Assembly: GCF_027460265.1 (NCBI RefSeq)
Contig: NZ_JAPZBC010000001.1
Location: 6,085,001-6,149,000, forward strand
Direction: 5' to 3'
Source of the DNA: Streptomyces sp. WMMC940
Lineage (GTDB): Bacteria; Actinomycetota; Actinomycetes; Streptomycetales; Streptomycetaceae
DNA length: 64,000 nt
Shown here: positions 29,008 to 36,955 of the stretch, piece by piece
How the letters are laid out: every line of letters begins with the position of its first letter
How positions within the stretch are numbered: the first letter of the stretch is position 1
Translations under genes and position numbers: made by a program
Notes under the pieces: model-generated
What the model was told of the DNA's origin: nothing
The model's database searches: none
The model's input: only the letters and a program-made list of their open reading frames with translations

Positions 29008-29567
29008 GTCTGCCCGGAGCCGACGAGCTGTTCCGTACGACCGGGGGCATGGGGCTGCAGTCCTCGTCCCCGAGGCGGGGTCAGGCGGGGGCGAACGGCG
29101 AGGCTCGGGTTCCGGCGCCCGCCGGTGAGAGCGACCCGGTCGAGTCGCCTCCGGCCGCGTCGCCCCCACCGCCGGCGTCGTCCGGAGCGGGCGCCCCGGC
29201 GGCCTCGGAGGAGCACTCCTCGGCCGGTGAGGCGGAAGCCGCGGAGCCGCGGAGCCGCGCGGCGGACGGCGACCAGCCGGCCGCGCCGAAGGGGCGCCGC
29301 CCGCAGGAGGCCGCCGCCCCGCGTCGCCGGGGGCGCGCGGCGAGCCGCCGGCCCAGCGGCCGGGAACGGCACGACGAGAAGATCACGGTCTATGTCTCGG
29401 CCGAGGAACTCATGGACCTCGAGCACGCGCGGCTGGTGCTGCGCGGTGAGCACGGACTGGCCGTGGACCGCGGGCGCATCGTCCGCGAAGCGGTGGCGGT
29501 CGTCCTGGCGGACCTCGAGTCCCGGGGCGACGCGAGCATCCTGGTGCGGCGCCTGCGCGGTCGCTGA
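28992..29567 (+). CDS. Putative DNA-binding partner of the ParA-like ATPase
   Basis: 191 aa from GTG at 28992, favoured by AGGGAGG ending 10 nt upstream inside the ATPase gene; a GTG at 29004 overlapping the stop (GTGA) is the alternative. Residues 1-120 are disordered and Pro/Ser/Ala-rich, then a basic segment GRRPQEAAAPRRRGRAASRR. The C-terminal 65 residues (HDEKITVYVSAEELMDLEHA, then GRIVREAVAVVLADLESRGD) read as a beta-strand followed by two helices, like a ribbon-helix-helix fold. RHH proteins act as centromere binders beside ParA in several plasmid systems, so a partition role is a reasonable inference. No characterised homologue was recognised. Confidence 0.75.
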   Translation: MSRRVSLPGADELFRTTGGMGLQSSSPRRGQAGANGEARVPAPAGESDPVESPPAASPPPPASSGAGAPAASEEHSSAGEAEAAEPRSRAADGDQPAAPKGRRPQEAAAPRRRGRAASRRPSGRERHDEKITVYVSAEELMDLEHARLVLRGEHGLAVDRGRIVREAVAVVLADLESRGDASILVRRLRGR

Positions 29568-29611
29568 CCGGGTAGCCTGCGCGCGACGTTCCTTCCGCTC
29601 ACTGGACCACG

Positions 29612-31369
29612 ATGCCGCCGAACGACCCCGCCGCACCCCGGCCTCCGGCCCGCCCGCCCCGTCGCACCCTGGGCCGCGGCCCGGGGACGGCACCCGCGCC
29701 GTCGGCGGACCCCGCACCGGAACCCGGCGTCGCCCACGAGCGGCCCACGGAGGCCGAGCCGGACCCCCGGGCGCCCGGCGCCGGTCCGGGCCGCGCAGAC
29801 GGCCCTGGAAGGGCGCCTTCCGGCCCGGGACGGGCCCCGGGGGCCCCTCACGGGGGTGCGGTCGGCGACGAGGGACCCGGGGCGGCGTCCTCCGCCCCCG
29901 GGCCGGGCCGCGAGCCGGGGCACGGCCCCGTTTCCGGGCGCGACGGCTCCATTACCGCGTCGACCCACGAGCCCGCTGCGGTTCGTGCCTCCGCTCCGCC
30001 TCACGCTCCCGTTCCCGATGACGGTGCCGCCGGGCCGGCGGCGTCCGACGAGGACGCCGATGCTGCTGGTACCCCCTCGACCGGCCCCGATGGCGCCGCG
30101 GGCCCGCGCGGGGGCGCGCCGAAGGCGCCCGCGCCGGGTGGGCCGGTCTCCGGGAACGATCCCCCTGTCCCGGCCACCGGTCGGGCCGATGGGGGAGAGT
30201 CCCCGGGGCCGGGCCGCGACCCCGCTGCACCGGCCCCGGAAGGCGCCGCCCAGGGCTCCGAGTACGGCCCGGGCCGGCTGCGGGAGGGCACTGCCGGGGC
30301 GGGCGGCGAGCCGGGAACCCGCATCCCGGTGTCCGCCCCGGCGCGGGCCGAGGCCGACCGCGGCGCCGGCCTTCCGGCAGACCCCGCACGCCCCGCAGGC
30401 GCAGACGGCCGGGACGCGGGTCCGCCCCCCGGCGCCCGCGCGTCGGCCGGATCCGGGGCCGGCGCTTCCATGGCCGTCCTCGCCGACCCGGTCCACGACC
30501 CCGCCGCCGCGCCGGCCGGGGCCGCCGAGCCCGACGCGCCGACGGCGGAGACCGTCGCGGAGCCCGTCGACGACGGGCGGTTCACGGTGCGGCTCGCGAA
30601 CTTCGAGGGACCGTTCGACCTGCTGCTGCAGCTGATCTCGAAGCACAAGCTCGATGTCACCGAGGTCGCCCTCTCCAAGGTCACCGACGAGTTCATGGCG
30701 CACATCCGCGCCATGGGACCCGACTGGGACCTCGACCAGACCACCGAGTTCCTGGTCGTCGCCGCGACCCTGCTGGACCTGAAGGCCGCCCGGCTGCTGC
30801 CGGCCGCCGAGGTGGAGGACGAGGCGGACCTCGCGCTCCTGGAGGCGCGGGACCTGCTCTTCGCCCGGCTGCTCCAGTACCGCGCGTACAAGCAGGTCGC
30901 GGAGATCTTCAGCGGCAGGCTCGACGAGGAGTCGCGGCGGTACCCCCGTACCGTCGGCCTGGAGGACCACCACGCCGAGCTGCTTCCCGACGTCGTCATC
31001 AGCATCGGCGCGGAGGGCTTCGCCAAGCTCGCGGTCAAGGCGATGCAGCCCAGGCCGAAGCCGCAGGTGTACGTGGACCACATCCACGCACCGCTCGTGA
31101 GCGTGCGCGAGCAGGCCGAGGTCGTCGTCGGCCTGCTGCGCGAGCGCGGCAGGGCGAGCTTCCGGGAGTTGACCGACGGGGTGACGGACACCCTCACCGT
31201 GGTCGCCCGGTTCCTCGCGCTGCTGGAGCTCTATCGTGAGAGGGCCGTCGTCCTGGACCAGGAGGACGCCCTGGGGGAACTGGTGATCACCTGGGCCGGC
31301 GGCGAGGCCGGCGCGCACGTCACGGACGAGTTCGACCGGACCCCCGAGAGCATGGAGGACAAGGCGTGA
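29612..31369 (+). CDS. scpA: Segregation and condensation protein A (ScpA) with a very long disordered N-terminus
   Basis: 585 aa from ATG at 29612; a -10-like TAGCCT lies at 29573-29578. Residues 1-323 are Pro/Ala/Gly-rich, low complexity. The kleisin domain starts FTVRLANFEGPFDLLLQLIS (324) and runs to RERAVVLDQEDALGELVITW, so it is of normal length (about 250 aa). An ATG at 30470 would give a compact 299-aa protein but has no ribosome site. ScpA bridges SMC heads with ScpB in the condensin complex. A GTGA overlap couples it to scpB. The extent of the N-terminus is the main uncertainty. Confidence 0.9.
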   Translation: MPPNDPAAPRPPARPPRRTLGRGPGTAPAPSADPAPEPGVAHERPTEAEPDPRAPGAGPGRADGPGRAPSGPGRAPGAPHGGAVGDEGPGAASSAPGPGREPGHGPVSGRDGSITASTHEPAAVRASAPPHAPVPDDGAAGPAASDEDADAAGTPSTGPDGAAGPRGGAPKAPAPGGPVSGNDPPVPATGRADGGESPGPGRDPAAPAPEGAAQGSEYGPGRLREGTAGAGGEPGTRIPVSAPARAEADRGAGLPADPARPAGADGRDAGPPPGARASAGSGAGASMAVLADPVHDPAAAPAGAAEPDAPTAETVAEPVDDGRFTVRLANFEGPFDLLLQLISKHKLDVTEVALSKVTDEFMAHIRAMGPDWDLDQTTEFLVVAATLLDLKAARLLPAAEVEDEADLALLEARDLLFARLLQYRAYKQVAEIFSGRLDEESRRYPRTVGLEDHHAELLPDVVISIGAEGFAKLAVKAMQPRPKPQVYVDHIHAPLVSVREQAEVVVGLLRERGRASFRELTDGVTDTLTVVARFLALLELYRERAVVLDQEDALGELVITWAGGEAGAHVTDEFDRTPESMEDKA

Positions 31370-32055
31370 GCGACGCCCTCGAACAGCCCGCCGCGCCCGG
31401 GACCCGTACCCCCGCCGCGCCCGGGGACGGGGACGCGTCGGCGGACCGGCCTGCCGTGAAGCCGGCACTCGAGGCCGTTCTCATGGTCGTCGACGAGCCG
31501 GCCACCGAGGAGCACCTCGCCAAGGTCCTCGAGCAGCCGCGCCGTGCCGTCGCGGACGCCCTGCGCGAGCTCGCGGACGAGTACACGATCCAGGGCCGCG
31601 GCTTCGAACTGCGACTCGTCGCCGGCGGCTGGCGCTTCTACACCCGTCCCGAGCACTCCGCCGCCGTCGAGCGCTTCGTCCTCGACGGTCAGCAGGCCCG
31701 GCTCACGCAGGCCGCCCTGGAGACGCTGGCCGTCGTCGCGTACCGGCAGCCCGTCAGCCGCTCCCGGGTCTCGGCGGTGCGCGGAGTGAACTGCGACGGC
31801 GTCATGCGGACCCTCCTCCAGCGCGGTCTGGTCGAGGAGGCGGGCGCGGAACCCGAAACAGGTGCGATCCTGTACAGGACGACGAACTACTTCCTGGAGC
31901 GGATGGGCCTGCGCGGTCTGGACGAGCTCCCCGAGCTCGCGCCGTTCCTCCCCGAGGCGGAGGCGATCGAGGCCGAGACCCAGGAGGGTGTCCCGTCGTT
32001 CGATCCGGACGCCCCGGACACAGACGCAGACGACACGACGACGACGGAACTTTGA
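31366..32055 (+). CDS. scpB: Segregation and condensation protein B (ScpB)
   Basis: 229 aa, GTG overlapping the scpA stop (GTGA). Residues 1-30 are disordered. Two winged-helix domains follow: ALEAVLMVVDEPATEEHLAK ... RGFELRLVAGGWRFYTRPE, then RLTQAALETLAVVAYRQPVS (the most conserved ScpB motif) with VSAVRGVNCDGVMRTLLQRG and GAILYRTTNYFLERMGLRGL. The acidic C-tail ends in a Thr run. It dimerises and binds ScpA in the SMC-ScpAB condensin. Confidence 0.97.
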   Translation: MSDALEQPAAPGTRTPAAPGDGDASADRPAVKPALEAVLMVVDEPATEEHLAKVLEQPRRAVADALRELADEYTIQGRGFELRLVAGGWRFYTRPEHSAAVERFVLDGQQARLTQAALETLAVVAYRQPVSRSRVSAVRGVNCDGVMRTLLQRGLVEEAGAEPETGAILYRTTNYFLERMGLRGLDELPELAPFLPEAEAIEAETQEGVPSFDPDAPDTDADDTTTTEL

Positions 32056-33137
32056 TGCGAAGCAGCGGCAGGAACAGCAGCGGACGCGGCGACTACCGGG
32101 GTACCGGTGGGGGCGCCGCCCGGTCGAGGAGCGGGGGACAGCGCGACGACAAGCCGAAGCGCGCGGGCAAGCCCCGTCCCGAGGAGCGCCGCTACGACGT
32201 CGGGGGCTCGGCGTCCGAGGGCCCGAAGAAGGGCCGCGGCGCGGCCGCCCGGGGCGGCGCCAAGGGAGGTCCGAAGCAGTCCCCGCAGCGCGGTGGCGGG
32301 CGTACGGCCCCCGCCCGTTCCCGTGAGTACGAGGCCCGTGCCGAGGAGCGCAACCGCGAGCGCTACGCGAACAAGCCCCGGACCGGCACGCCCAAGACGT
32401 TTCCGGGCGCCGAGCAGGAGGGCGAGAGGCTGCAGAAGGTGCTCGCCCGCGCCGGCTACGGTTCGCGGCGCGCCTGCGAGGAACTGATCGACATGGCCCG
32501 TGTCGAGGTCAACGGCGAGATCGTGACCGAGCAGGGGCTGCGCGTCGACCCGGCCAAGGACGAGATCAAGGTCGACGGCCTGACGGTCGCCACGCAGTCG
32601 TACCAGTTCTTCGCGCTCAACAAGCCGGCCGGAGTCGTCTCCACGATGGAGGACCCGGACGGCCGCCAGTGCCTCGGGGACTACGTCACCAACCGCGAGA
32701 CCCGTCTGTTCCACGTCGGGCGGCTCGACACCGAGACCGAGGGCATCATCCTGCTCACCAACCACGGCGAGCTGGCGCACCGGCTGACGCACCCCAAGTA
32801 CGGCGTGCAGAAGACCTACCTCGCCGCGGTCCAGGGCCCCCTCCCGCGCGAGGTCGGCAAGCGCCTCAGGGAAGGCATCCAGCTGGAGGACGGGTACGCC
32901 CGCGCGGACCACTTCCGGGTCGTGGAGCAGATCGGCAAGAACTACCTCGTCGAGGTCGTGCTGCACGAGGGCCGCAAGCACATCGTCCGCCGCATGCTGG
33001 CCGAGGCGGGTTTCCCGGTCGACAAGCTCGTACGGACCGCTTTCGGCCCGATCGCGCTCGGCGACCAGAAGTCCGGCTGGCTGCGGCGGCTGAGCAACAC
33101 CGAGGTCGGCATGCTGATGAAGGAAGTCGGGCTCTGA
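32055..33137 (+). CDS. rluB: 23S rRNA pseudouridine synthase, RluB/RsuA family
   Basis: 360 aa from ATG at 32055, which shares its A with the scpB stop (TGATG). Residues 1-115 are basic and disordered. The S4 domain is RLQKVLARAGYGSRRACEEL (about 120-180). The catalytic domain has NKPAGVVSTMEDPDGR, the family motif GRLDTETEGIILLTN with the catalytic Asp, and VLHEGRKHIVRRMLAEAGFP. RluB modifies 23S U2605 (E. coli numbering). The order scpA-scpB-rluB is widespread in Gram-positive bacteria. Confidence 0.95.
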   Translation: MRSSGRNSSGRGDYRGTGGGAARSRSGGQRDDKPKRAGKPRPEERRYDVGGSASEGPKKGRGAAARGGAKGGPKQSPQRGGGRTAPARSREYEARAEERNRERYANKPRTGTPKTFPGAEQEGERLQKVLARAGYGSRRACEELIDMARVEVNGEIVTEQGLRVDPAKDEIKVDGLTVATQSYQFFALNKPAGVVSTMEDPDGRQCLGDYVTNRETRLFHVGRLDTETEGIILLTNHGELAHRLTHPKYGVQKTYLAAVQGPLPREVGKRLREGIQLEDGYARADHFRVVEQIGKNYLVEVVLHEGRKHIVRRMLAEAGFPVDKLVRTAFGPIALGDQKSGWLRRLSNTEVGMLMKEVGL

Positions 33138-33145
33138 CACCTGCC

Positions 33146-33174
33146 GTTCCCCGGCGGGTGAGTGCCGGGAACGC
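33146..33174 (+). terminator. Hairpin between convergent rluB and the PLP-enzyme gene
   Basis: Arms 33146-33156 and 33165-33174 pair over 10 bp (CGTTCCCGGC type) with one bulged C and an 8-nt loop, followed by CCTTTCC. It starts 9 nt after the rluB stop. Confidence 0.65.
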
Positions 33175-33290
33175 CTTTCCGCCGTTCTCCGGCAGGCGGT
33201 GAGCGGCGGCGGGCGGCCGGCCCGGCGCCCGGATCCCGGGCGTCCGCCCGCCGTCCCGCGCGATGGGCACCGGCTGCCCCGCCCCGCGGA

Positions 33291-34298
33291 TCAGGCGCTG
33301 TCCCGGGGGCCGTGGGTCTGGAGGAACAGCACGGGCCCGCCGCCGAACCGGCCGCCTTCGGCCAGGTCCAGCAGGGCGCCCAACGCCTTGGCCGTGTAGA
33401 CGGGTTCGAGATCCAGCCCCGTTTCCGCGGCCAGGCGCCGGGCCTCCAGTGCCCGCGGGGTCGGATGCCCGTAGCCGGGGCCCAGCCAGTCCCGTACCAG
33501 CGTCACGTCGCCGGGTGCGACCATGTCGCGGGGCGGGTCCGCTCCCCGTGCGCGCAGCAGCCTTTCCGTCCGCCCGGCCAGGGCGGCGACGGCGCGGGTG
33601 TCGAGCCGGAGGGTGTCGTTGACGACCACGCCGACGACCCGGGTGCGCTCCAGGCCGGCGAGCCGGAGGCCGAGGGCGAGCCCGGCCGCGGTCCCTCCCG
33701 AGCCGACGGCGGTCACGAGGTGGGACGGCTCGGGGAGGGCGCCCGCGGCGACCTGCTCCGCGAGTTCGAGGGCCGCCTCCACACAGCCCAGGGTGCCGAC
33801 CGGGGACGAGCCGCCGGCGGGCAGGAAGTACGGCAGGTGCCCGCGCGTCGAATGGCGCAGGAAGAGCCAGGGTGCGGCGGCGATCGTCCGGGCCTTCGTG
33901 CGGGTGAAGTGGAGGGCGGCACCGGAGCGGCGCAGCCGCTCGAGCTGCCGCCGGACATGGTCGTCGGCGGGCTGGTCGATCAGGGCGAGGGCCGTCCGCA
34001 GCCCCCGTTCCCTCGCGTAGAGGGCCGTGGCCAGGCCCCAGTTGGTGCCCGTGCCGCCCACCGTGAGGATCGTGCGGGCTCCGCGGCGGCGCACGTCGGG
34101 GAGGATCCACTCCAGCTTGCGGACCTTGTTGCCGCCCCAGCCCCCGGAGCCGTACCCGCTCTCGTCCTTGCACCACAGAGGGACCGGGCCGGTGAGACCG
34201 GTCAGTTCGCGCACGGGCGTCGGCCCGTCGCCGAGCTGCTCACGGCGCAGTGTCCCGGACAGCTCGGGGAGGAGCCGGTGCAGCAACGGCCCGTTCAT
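33291..34298 (-). CDS. PLP-dependent enzyme of the ACC deaminase / D-cysteine desulfhydrase family
   Basis: 335 aa from ATG at 34298 (MNGPLLHRLLPE), with GAAGGGA about 10 nt upstream. A further-upstream ATG at 34355 gives only low-complexity sequence. Fold-type II PLP signatures: the Schiff-base lysine in GGWGGNKVRKLEW (near residue 60), the TVGGTGTNWGLA phosphate-binding turn, TAVGSGGTAAGLALGLRLAG, and the PVYTAKALGALL C-terminal segment. Members deaminate 1-aminocyclopropane-1-carboxylate or D-cysteine; which applies here is not readable. It shares a 142-bp divergent region with the NAD-salvage operon. Confidence 0.88.
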   Translation of the reverse strand: MNGPLLHRLLPELSGTLRREQLGDGPTPVRELTGLTGPVPLWCKDESGYGSGGWGGNKVRKLEWILPDVRRRGARTILTVGGTGTNWGLATALYARERGLRTALALIDQPADDHVRRQLERLRRSGAALHFTRTKARTIAAAPWLFLRHSTRGHLPYFLPAGGSSPVGTLGCVEAALELAEQVAAGALPEPSHLVTAVGSGGTAAGLALGLRLAGLERTRVVGVVVNDTLRLDTRAVAALAGRTERLLRARGADPPRDMVAPGDVTLVRDWLGPGYGHPTPRALEARRLAAETGLDLEPVYTAKALGALLDLAEGGRFGGGPVLFLQTHGPRDSA

Positions 34299-34381
34299 TC
34301 CAGCCTGTTCCCTTCGCCGGTGTGCCGCCCGTGCGGCGGTGCCCGCGCCGGACACCGCCGCCCAGCCTTCCGTCGTTGTGC

Positions 34382-34424
34382 TTGTCGGACCACCCCTTCC
34401 CCCTTTATAGTCATAGTGACTCTA
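34382..34424 (+). promoter_or_regulatory. Promoter and palindromic operator of the NAD-salvage operon
   Basis: TTGTCG (34382-34387), 18-nt spacer, TATAGT (34406-34411). A 19-bp imperfect palindrome TATAGTCATAGTGACTCTA occupies 34406-34424, thus covering the -10 and the predicted start point. The AGTC-N5-GACT core resembles NrtR sites described for NAD operons, and an NrtR gene is third in this operon, so autoregulation by ADP-ribose-sensing NrtR is likely. A GAAGGGGG ribosome site follows before the GTG at 34441. Confidence 0.8.
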
Positions 34425-34440
34425 AAAGAAGGGGGCGGTC

Positions 34441-35127
34441 GTGAGCCTCTCGGACGTACTCGCACCGCTCCAGCAGCCGCTGTTCACGCTGCTCGGCACG
34501 CCGGTCAGTTGGACCGAGGTCCTCGGCTTCGGCAGCGGGGCCCTGTGCGTCTGGCTCGTCGCCCGGCAGCACATCGCCAACTGGCCCGTCGGCATCGCCA
34601 ACAACGTCCTCTTCGTCCTGCTCTTCACCCAGGCCGGCCTGTACGCCGACGCGGGGCTGCAGGTCGTCTTCATCACCCTCGCCGTGTACGGCTGGCGGAC
34701 CTGGACCCACGGGGGTGGACCAGGCTCCGACGCCCTCCCGGTGCGCCGCACCACGCGCACCGAGTGGGCCTGGCTGCTCGCGGCGGGGGTGGTGGGGACA
34801 GTCGCGCTGACGCTGTTCCTGGACCGCGCCACCGACTCGGACGTCCCGTTCTGGGACGCGCTGACCACCGCGCTGTCCCTGACGGCGACGTACGGACAGT
34901 GCCGCAAGCGGCTGGAGTCCTGGTGGCTGTGGATCGCGGCGGACGTGGTCTACGTGCCCCTGTACGCGTACAAGCAGCTGTATCTCACCGCGCTGCTGTA
35001 CATCGGCTTCATGACGCTCTGCGTCCTCGGGCTGCGCCACTGGTCGCGTGATCCGGTGGCGCGTCGCCCGCTGCCGGTGCCCACCGGTGGAGCGAGGCAG
35101 GACGTGACCGCGGAGGCGACGACGTGA
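34441..35127 (+). CDS. pnuC: Nicotinamide riboside transporter PnuC
   Basis: 228 aa, GTG after GAAGGGGGCGGTC. Seven or so membrane helices with the PnuC hallmarks NWPVGIANNVLFVLLFTQAG (helix 2, ligand site), ADAGLQVVFITLAVYGWRTW, and the repeat ESWWLWIAADVVYVPLYAYK plus LTALLYIGFM. PnuC proteins carry nicotinamide riboside by facilitated diffusion; trapping depends on phosphorylation by the kinase encoded next. It overlaps that gene by GTGA. Confidence 0.93.
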   Translation: MSLSDVLAPLQQPLFTLLGTPVSWTEVLGFGSGALCVWLVARQHIANWPVGIANNVLFVLLFTQAGLYADAGLQVVFITLAVYGWRTWTHGGGPGSDALPVRRTTRTEWAWLLAAGVVGTVALTLFLDRATDSDVPFWDALTTALSLTATYGQCRKRLESWWLWIAADVVYVPLYAYKQLYLTALLYIGFMTLCVLGLRHWSRDPVARRPLPVPTGGARQDVTAEATT

Positions 35128-36230
35128 AGCGCTACCGGCACGGGCTGGTCCTCGGCAAGTTCTATCCGCCGCACGCGGGCCACCACCACCTCGTACGGAC
35201 CGCCCGCGACCGCTGCGACCGGCTGACCGTCCTCGTCTGCGCCGCGTCCGTGGAGTCGATCCCGCTCGACGCGCGGGTGGCGTGGATGAGCGAGGTGCAC
35301 CCGGACGTCCGGGTCGTCGGCGCGATCGACGACCACCCCGTCGACATCACCGACCCGGCGGTCTGGGACGCGCACATGGCGGTCTTCCGTGCGGCCGTCC
35401 CCGGGCGGGTGGACGCCGTCTTCACCTCCGAGGCCTACGGCGACGAACTGGCCCGCAGGTTCCGCGCCGACTCGATCTGCGTCGACCCGGGGCGCACGGT
35501 CTTCCCCGTCTCCGGCACGGCCGTGCGCAAGGACCCCGTCGCCTGCTGGGACTTCCTGGAGCCGCCCGTGCGGGCCGCTCTCGCCCGGCGCGTGGTCGTC
35601 CTCGGCGCGGAGTCCACCGGCACCACCACCCTCGCCGAGGCGCTGGCCGCGCACTACCGGGCACGCGGCGGGGTGTGGTCGCGCACCGCCGCCGTGCCCG
35701 AGTACGGCAGGGAGTTCAGCGAGCGGAAACTGGCCGCCCTGCGGGCCGAACGGCCCGGTGCCACCTGGTCGGACGTGCGCTTCGACGGCGACGACTTCCC
35801 ACTGATCGCCCGGCGCCAGACCGAACTGGAGAACGCCGCCGCCCGGATCGGCTCCCCGGTCCTGATCTGTGACACGGACGCCTTCGCCACCACCGTCTGG
35901 CACGAGCGCTACCTGGGGGGCCGGCACGAGGAGGTCGCCCGGATCGCCGCCGCCGGCCAGGGCGACCTCTGGCTGCTCACCGACCACGAGGGAGTGCCCT
36001 TCGAGGACGACGGGCTGCGCGACGGCGAACATCTGCGGCCCTGGATGACCGCCCGGTTCGCGGAGGAACTCACCCGTACCGGACGGCGGTTCGTCACCGT
36101 CACCGGCCCGCACGAGCAGCGGCTCGCCACGGCCGTCGCCGCCGTCGACGAACTGCTCGCCGAGGGCCGGCACTTCGCCGACCCCCTGCCCACCCGGGGC
36201 GGGGACGCCCCCGTGCCGGAGCTCCGATGA
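35124..36230 (+). CDS. NadR-like bifunctional NMN adenylyltransferase / ribosylnicotinamide kinase
   Basis: 368 aa, GTG overlapping the pnuC stop. The N-terminal nucleotidyltransferase domain has GKFYPPHAGHHHLVRTA with HAGH (17-20) and the PVSGTAVRKDP motif (SGTXXR type) near 133. The C-terminal kinase domain starts RRVVVLGAESTGTTTLAEAL. Its Walker A reads GAESTGTT, so the lysine expected near residue 167 is Thr. The lid and acceptor segments AVPEYGREFSE and LICDTDAFATTVWHERYLG match NadR kinases. Expected reactions are NR to NMN and NMN to NAD. The lost Lys raises the question whether the kinase step works. There is no N-terminal repressor HTH; regulation is by the next gene. Confidence 0.88.
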   Translation: MKRYRHGLVLGKFYPPHAGHHHLVRTARDRCDRLTVLVCAASVESIPLDARVAWMSEVHPDVRVVGAIDDHPVDITDPAVWDAHMAVFRAAVPGRVDAVFTSEAYGDELARRFRADSICVDPGRTVFPVSGTAVRKDPVACWDFLEPPVRAALARRVVVLGAESTGTTTLAEALAAHYRARGGVWSRTAAVPEYGREFSERKLAALRAERPGATWSDVRFDGDDFPLIARRQTELENAAARIGSPVLICDTDAFATTVWHERYLGGRHEEVARIAAAGQGDLWLLTDHEGVPFEDDGLRDGEHLRPWMTARFAEELTRTGRRFVTVTGPHEQRLATAVAAVDELLAEGRHFADPLPTRGGDAPVPELR

Positions 36231-36955
36231 GCGTCGAGGGATACGACCCGAGGGCCTTCCCGCCCTTCGCCGTCACCGTCGACCTCGCCGTCTTCACGGT
36301 CCGCGACGGCGAACTGCACGTCCTGCTGATCGAGCGCGGTGCCGAGCCGTACAAGGGCGCCTGGGCGCTGCCCGGCGGCTTCATCCTCCCGCGCGAGTCC
36401 GCCGAGCAGGCCGCCCGCCGCGAACTCGCCGAGGAGACCGGCCTGTCGGTGAGCACCGTCGCCGGCCTCCACCTGGAGCAGCTGCGCACCTACAGCGACC
36501 CCGACCGCGACCCGCGGATGCGCGTCGTGTCGGTCGCGTACACCGCCCTCGTGCCCGATCTGCCCGAGCCGCGCGGCGGGGGCGACGCCGCGCACGCCCG
36601 GTGGGTGCCCCACGGCAGCCAGGGCCGCCTCGCCTTCGACCACGAGCGCATCCTCGCCGACGCCCACGAACGCGTCGGCGCCAAGCTCGAGTACACCGGC
36701 CTCGCCACCGCCTTCTGCCCCGCCGAGTTCACCCTCGGCGAGCTGCGGCAGGTGTACGAGACCGTCTGGGGCGTCGAGCTCGACCGCCCCAACTTCCGGC
36801 GCAAGGTCCTCACCACGCCCGGCTTCGTGGAAGCCGTCGAAGGAGGCGCGCGCCTGACCGGCGGCCGGGGAAAACCGGCCGCGCTCTACCGCGCGGGGCC
36901 GGCGAACGCCCTGCACCCCCCGCTACTGCGACCGGAAGGACGGCATTCGACATGA
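36227..36955 (+). CDS. nrtR: NrtR-type Nudix-related regulator of NAD metabolism
   Basis: 242 aa, ATG overlapping the previous stop (ATGA). The N-terminal Nudix domain is AVTVDLAVFTVRDGELHVLL through about 150, with box GGFILPRESAEQAARRELAEETGL truncated here to its core: GX5E, X7, REL, AEETGL, which is intact. The C-terminal winged helix is TLGELRQVYETVWGVELDRP and FRRKVLTTPGFVE, diagnostic of NrtR. NrtR binds ADP-ribose through the Nudix pocket and leaves its operator. The operator upstream of pnuC fits autoregulation. The intact catalytic box leaves room for residual hydrolase activity. Confidence 0.9.
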   Translation: MSVEGYDPRAFPPFAVTVDLAVFTVRDGELHVLLIERGAEPYKGAWALPGGFILPRESAEQAARRELAEETGLSVSTVAGLHLEQLRTYSDPDRDPRMRVVSVAYTALVPDLPEPRGGGDAAHARWVPHGSQGRLAFDHERILADAHERVGAKLEYTGLATAFCPAEFTLGELRQVYETVWGVELDRPNFRRKVLTTPGFVEAVEGGARLTGGRGKPAALYRAGPANALHPPLLRPEGRHST

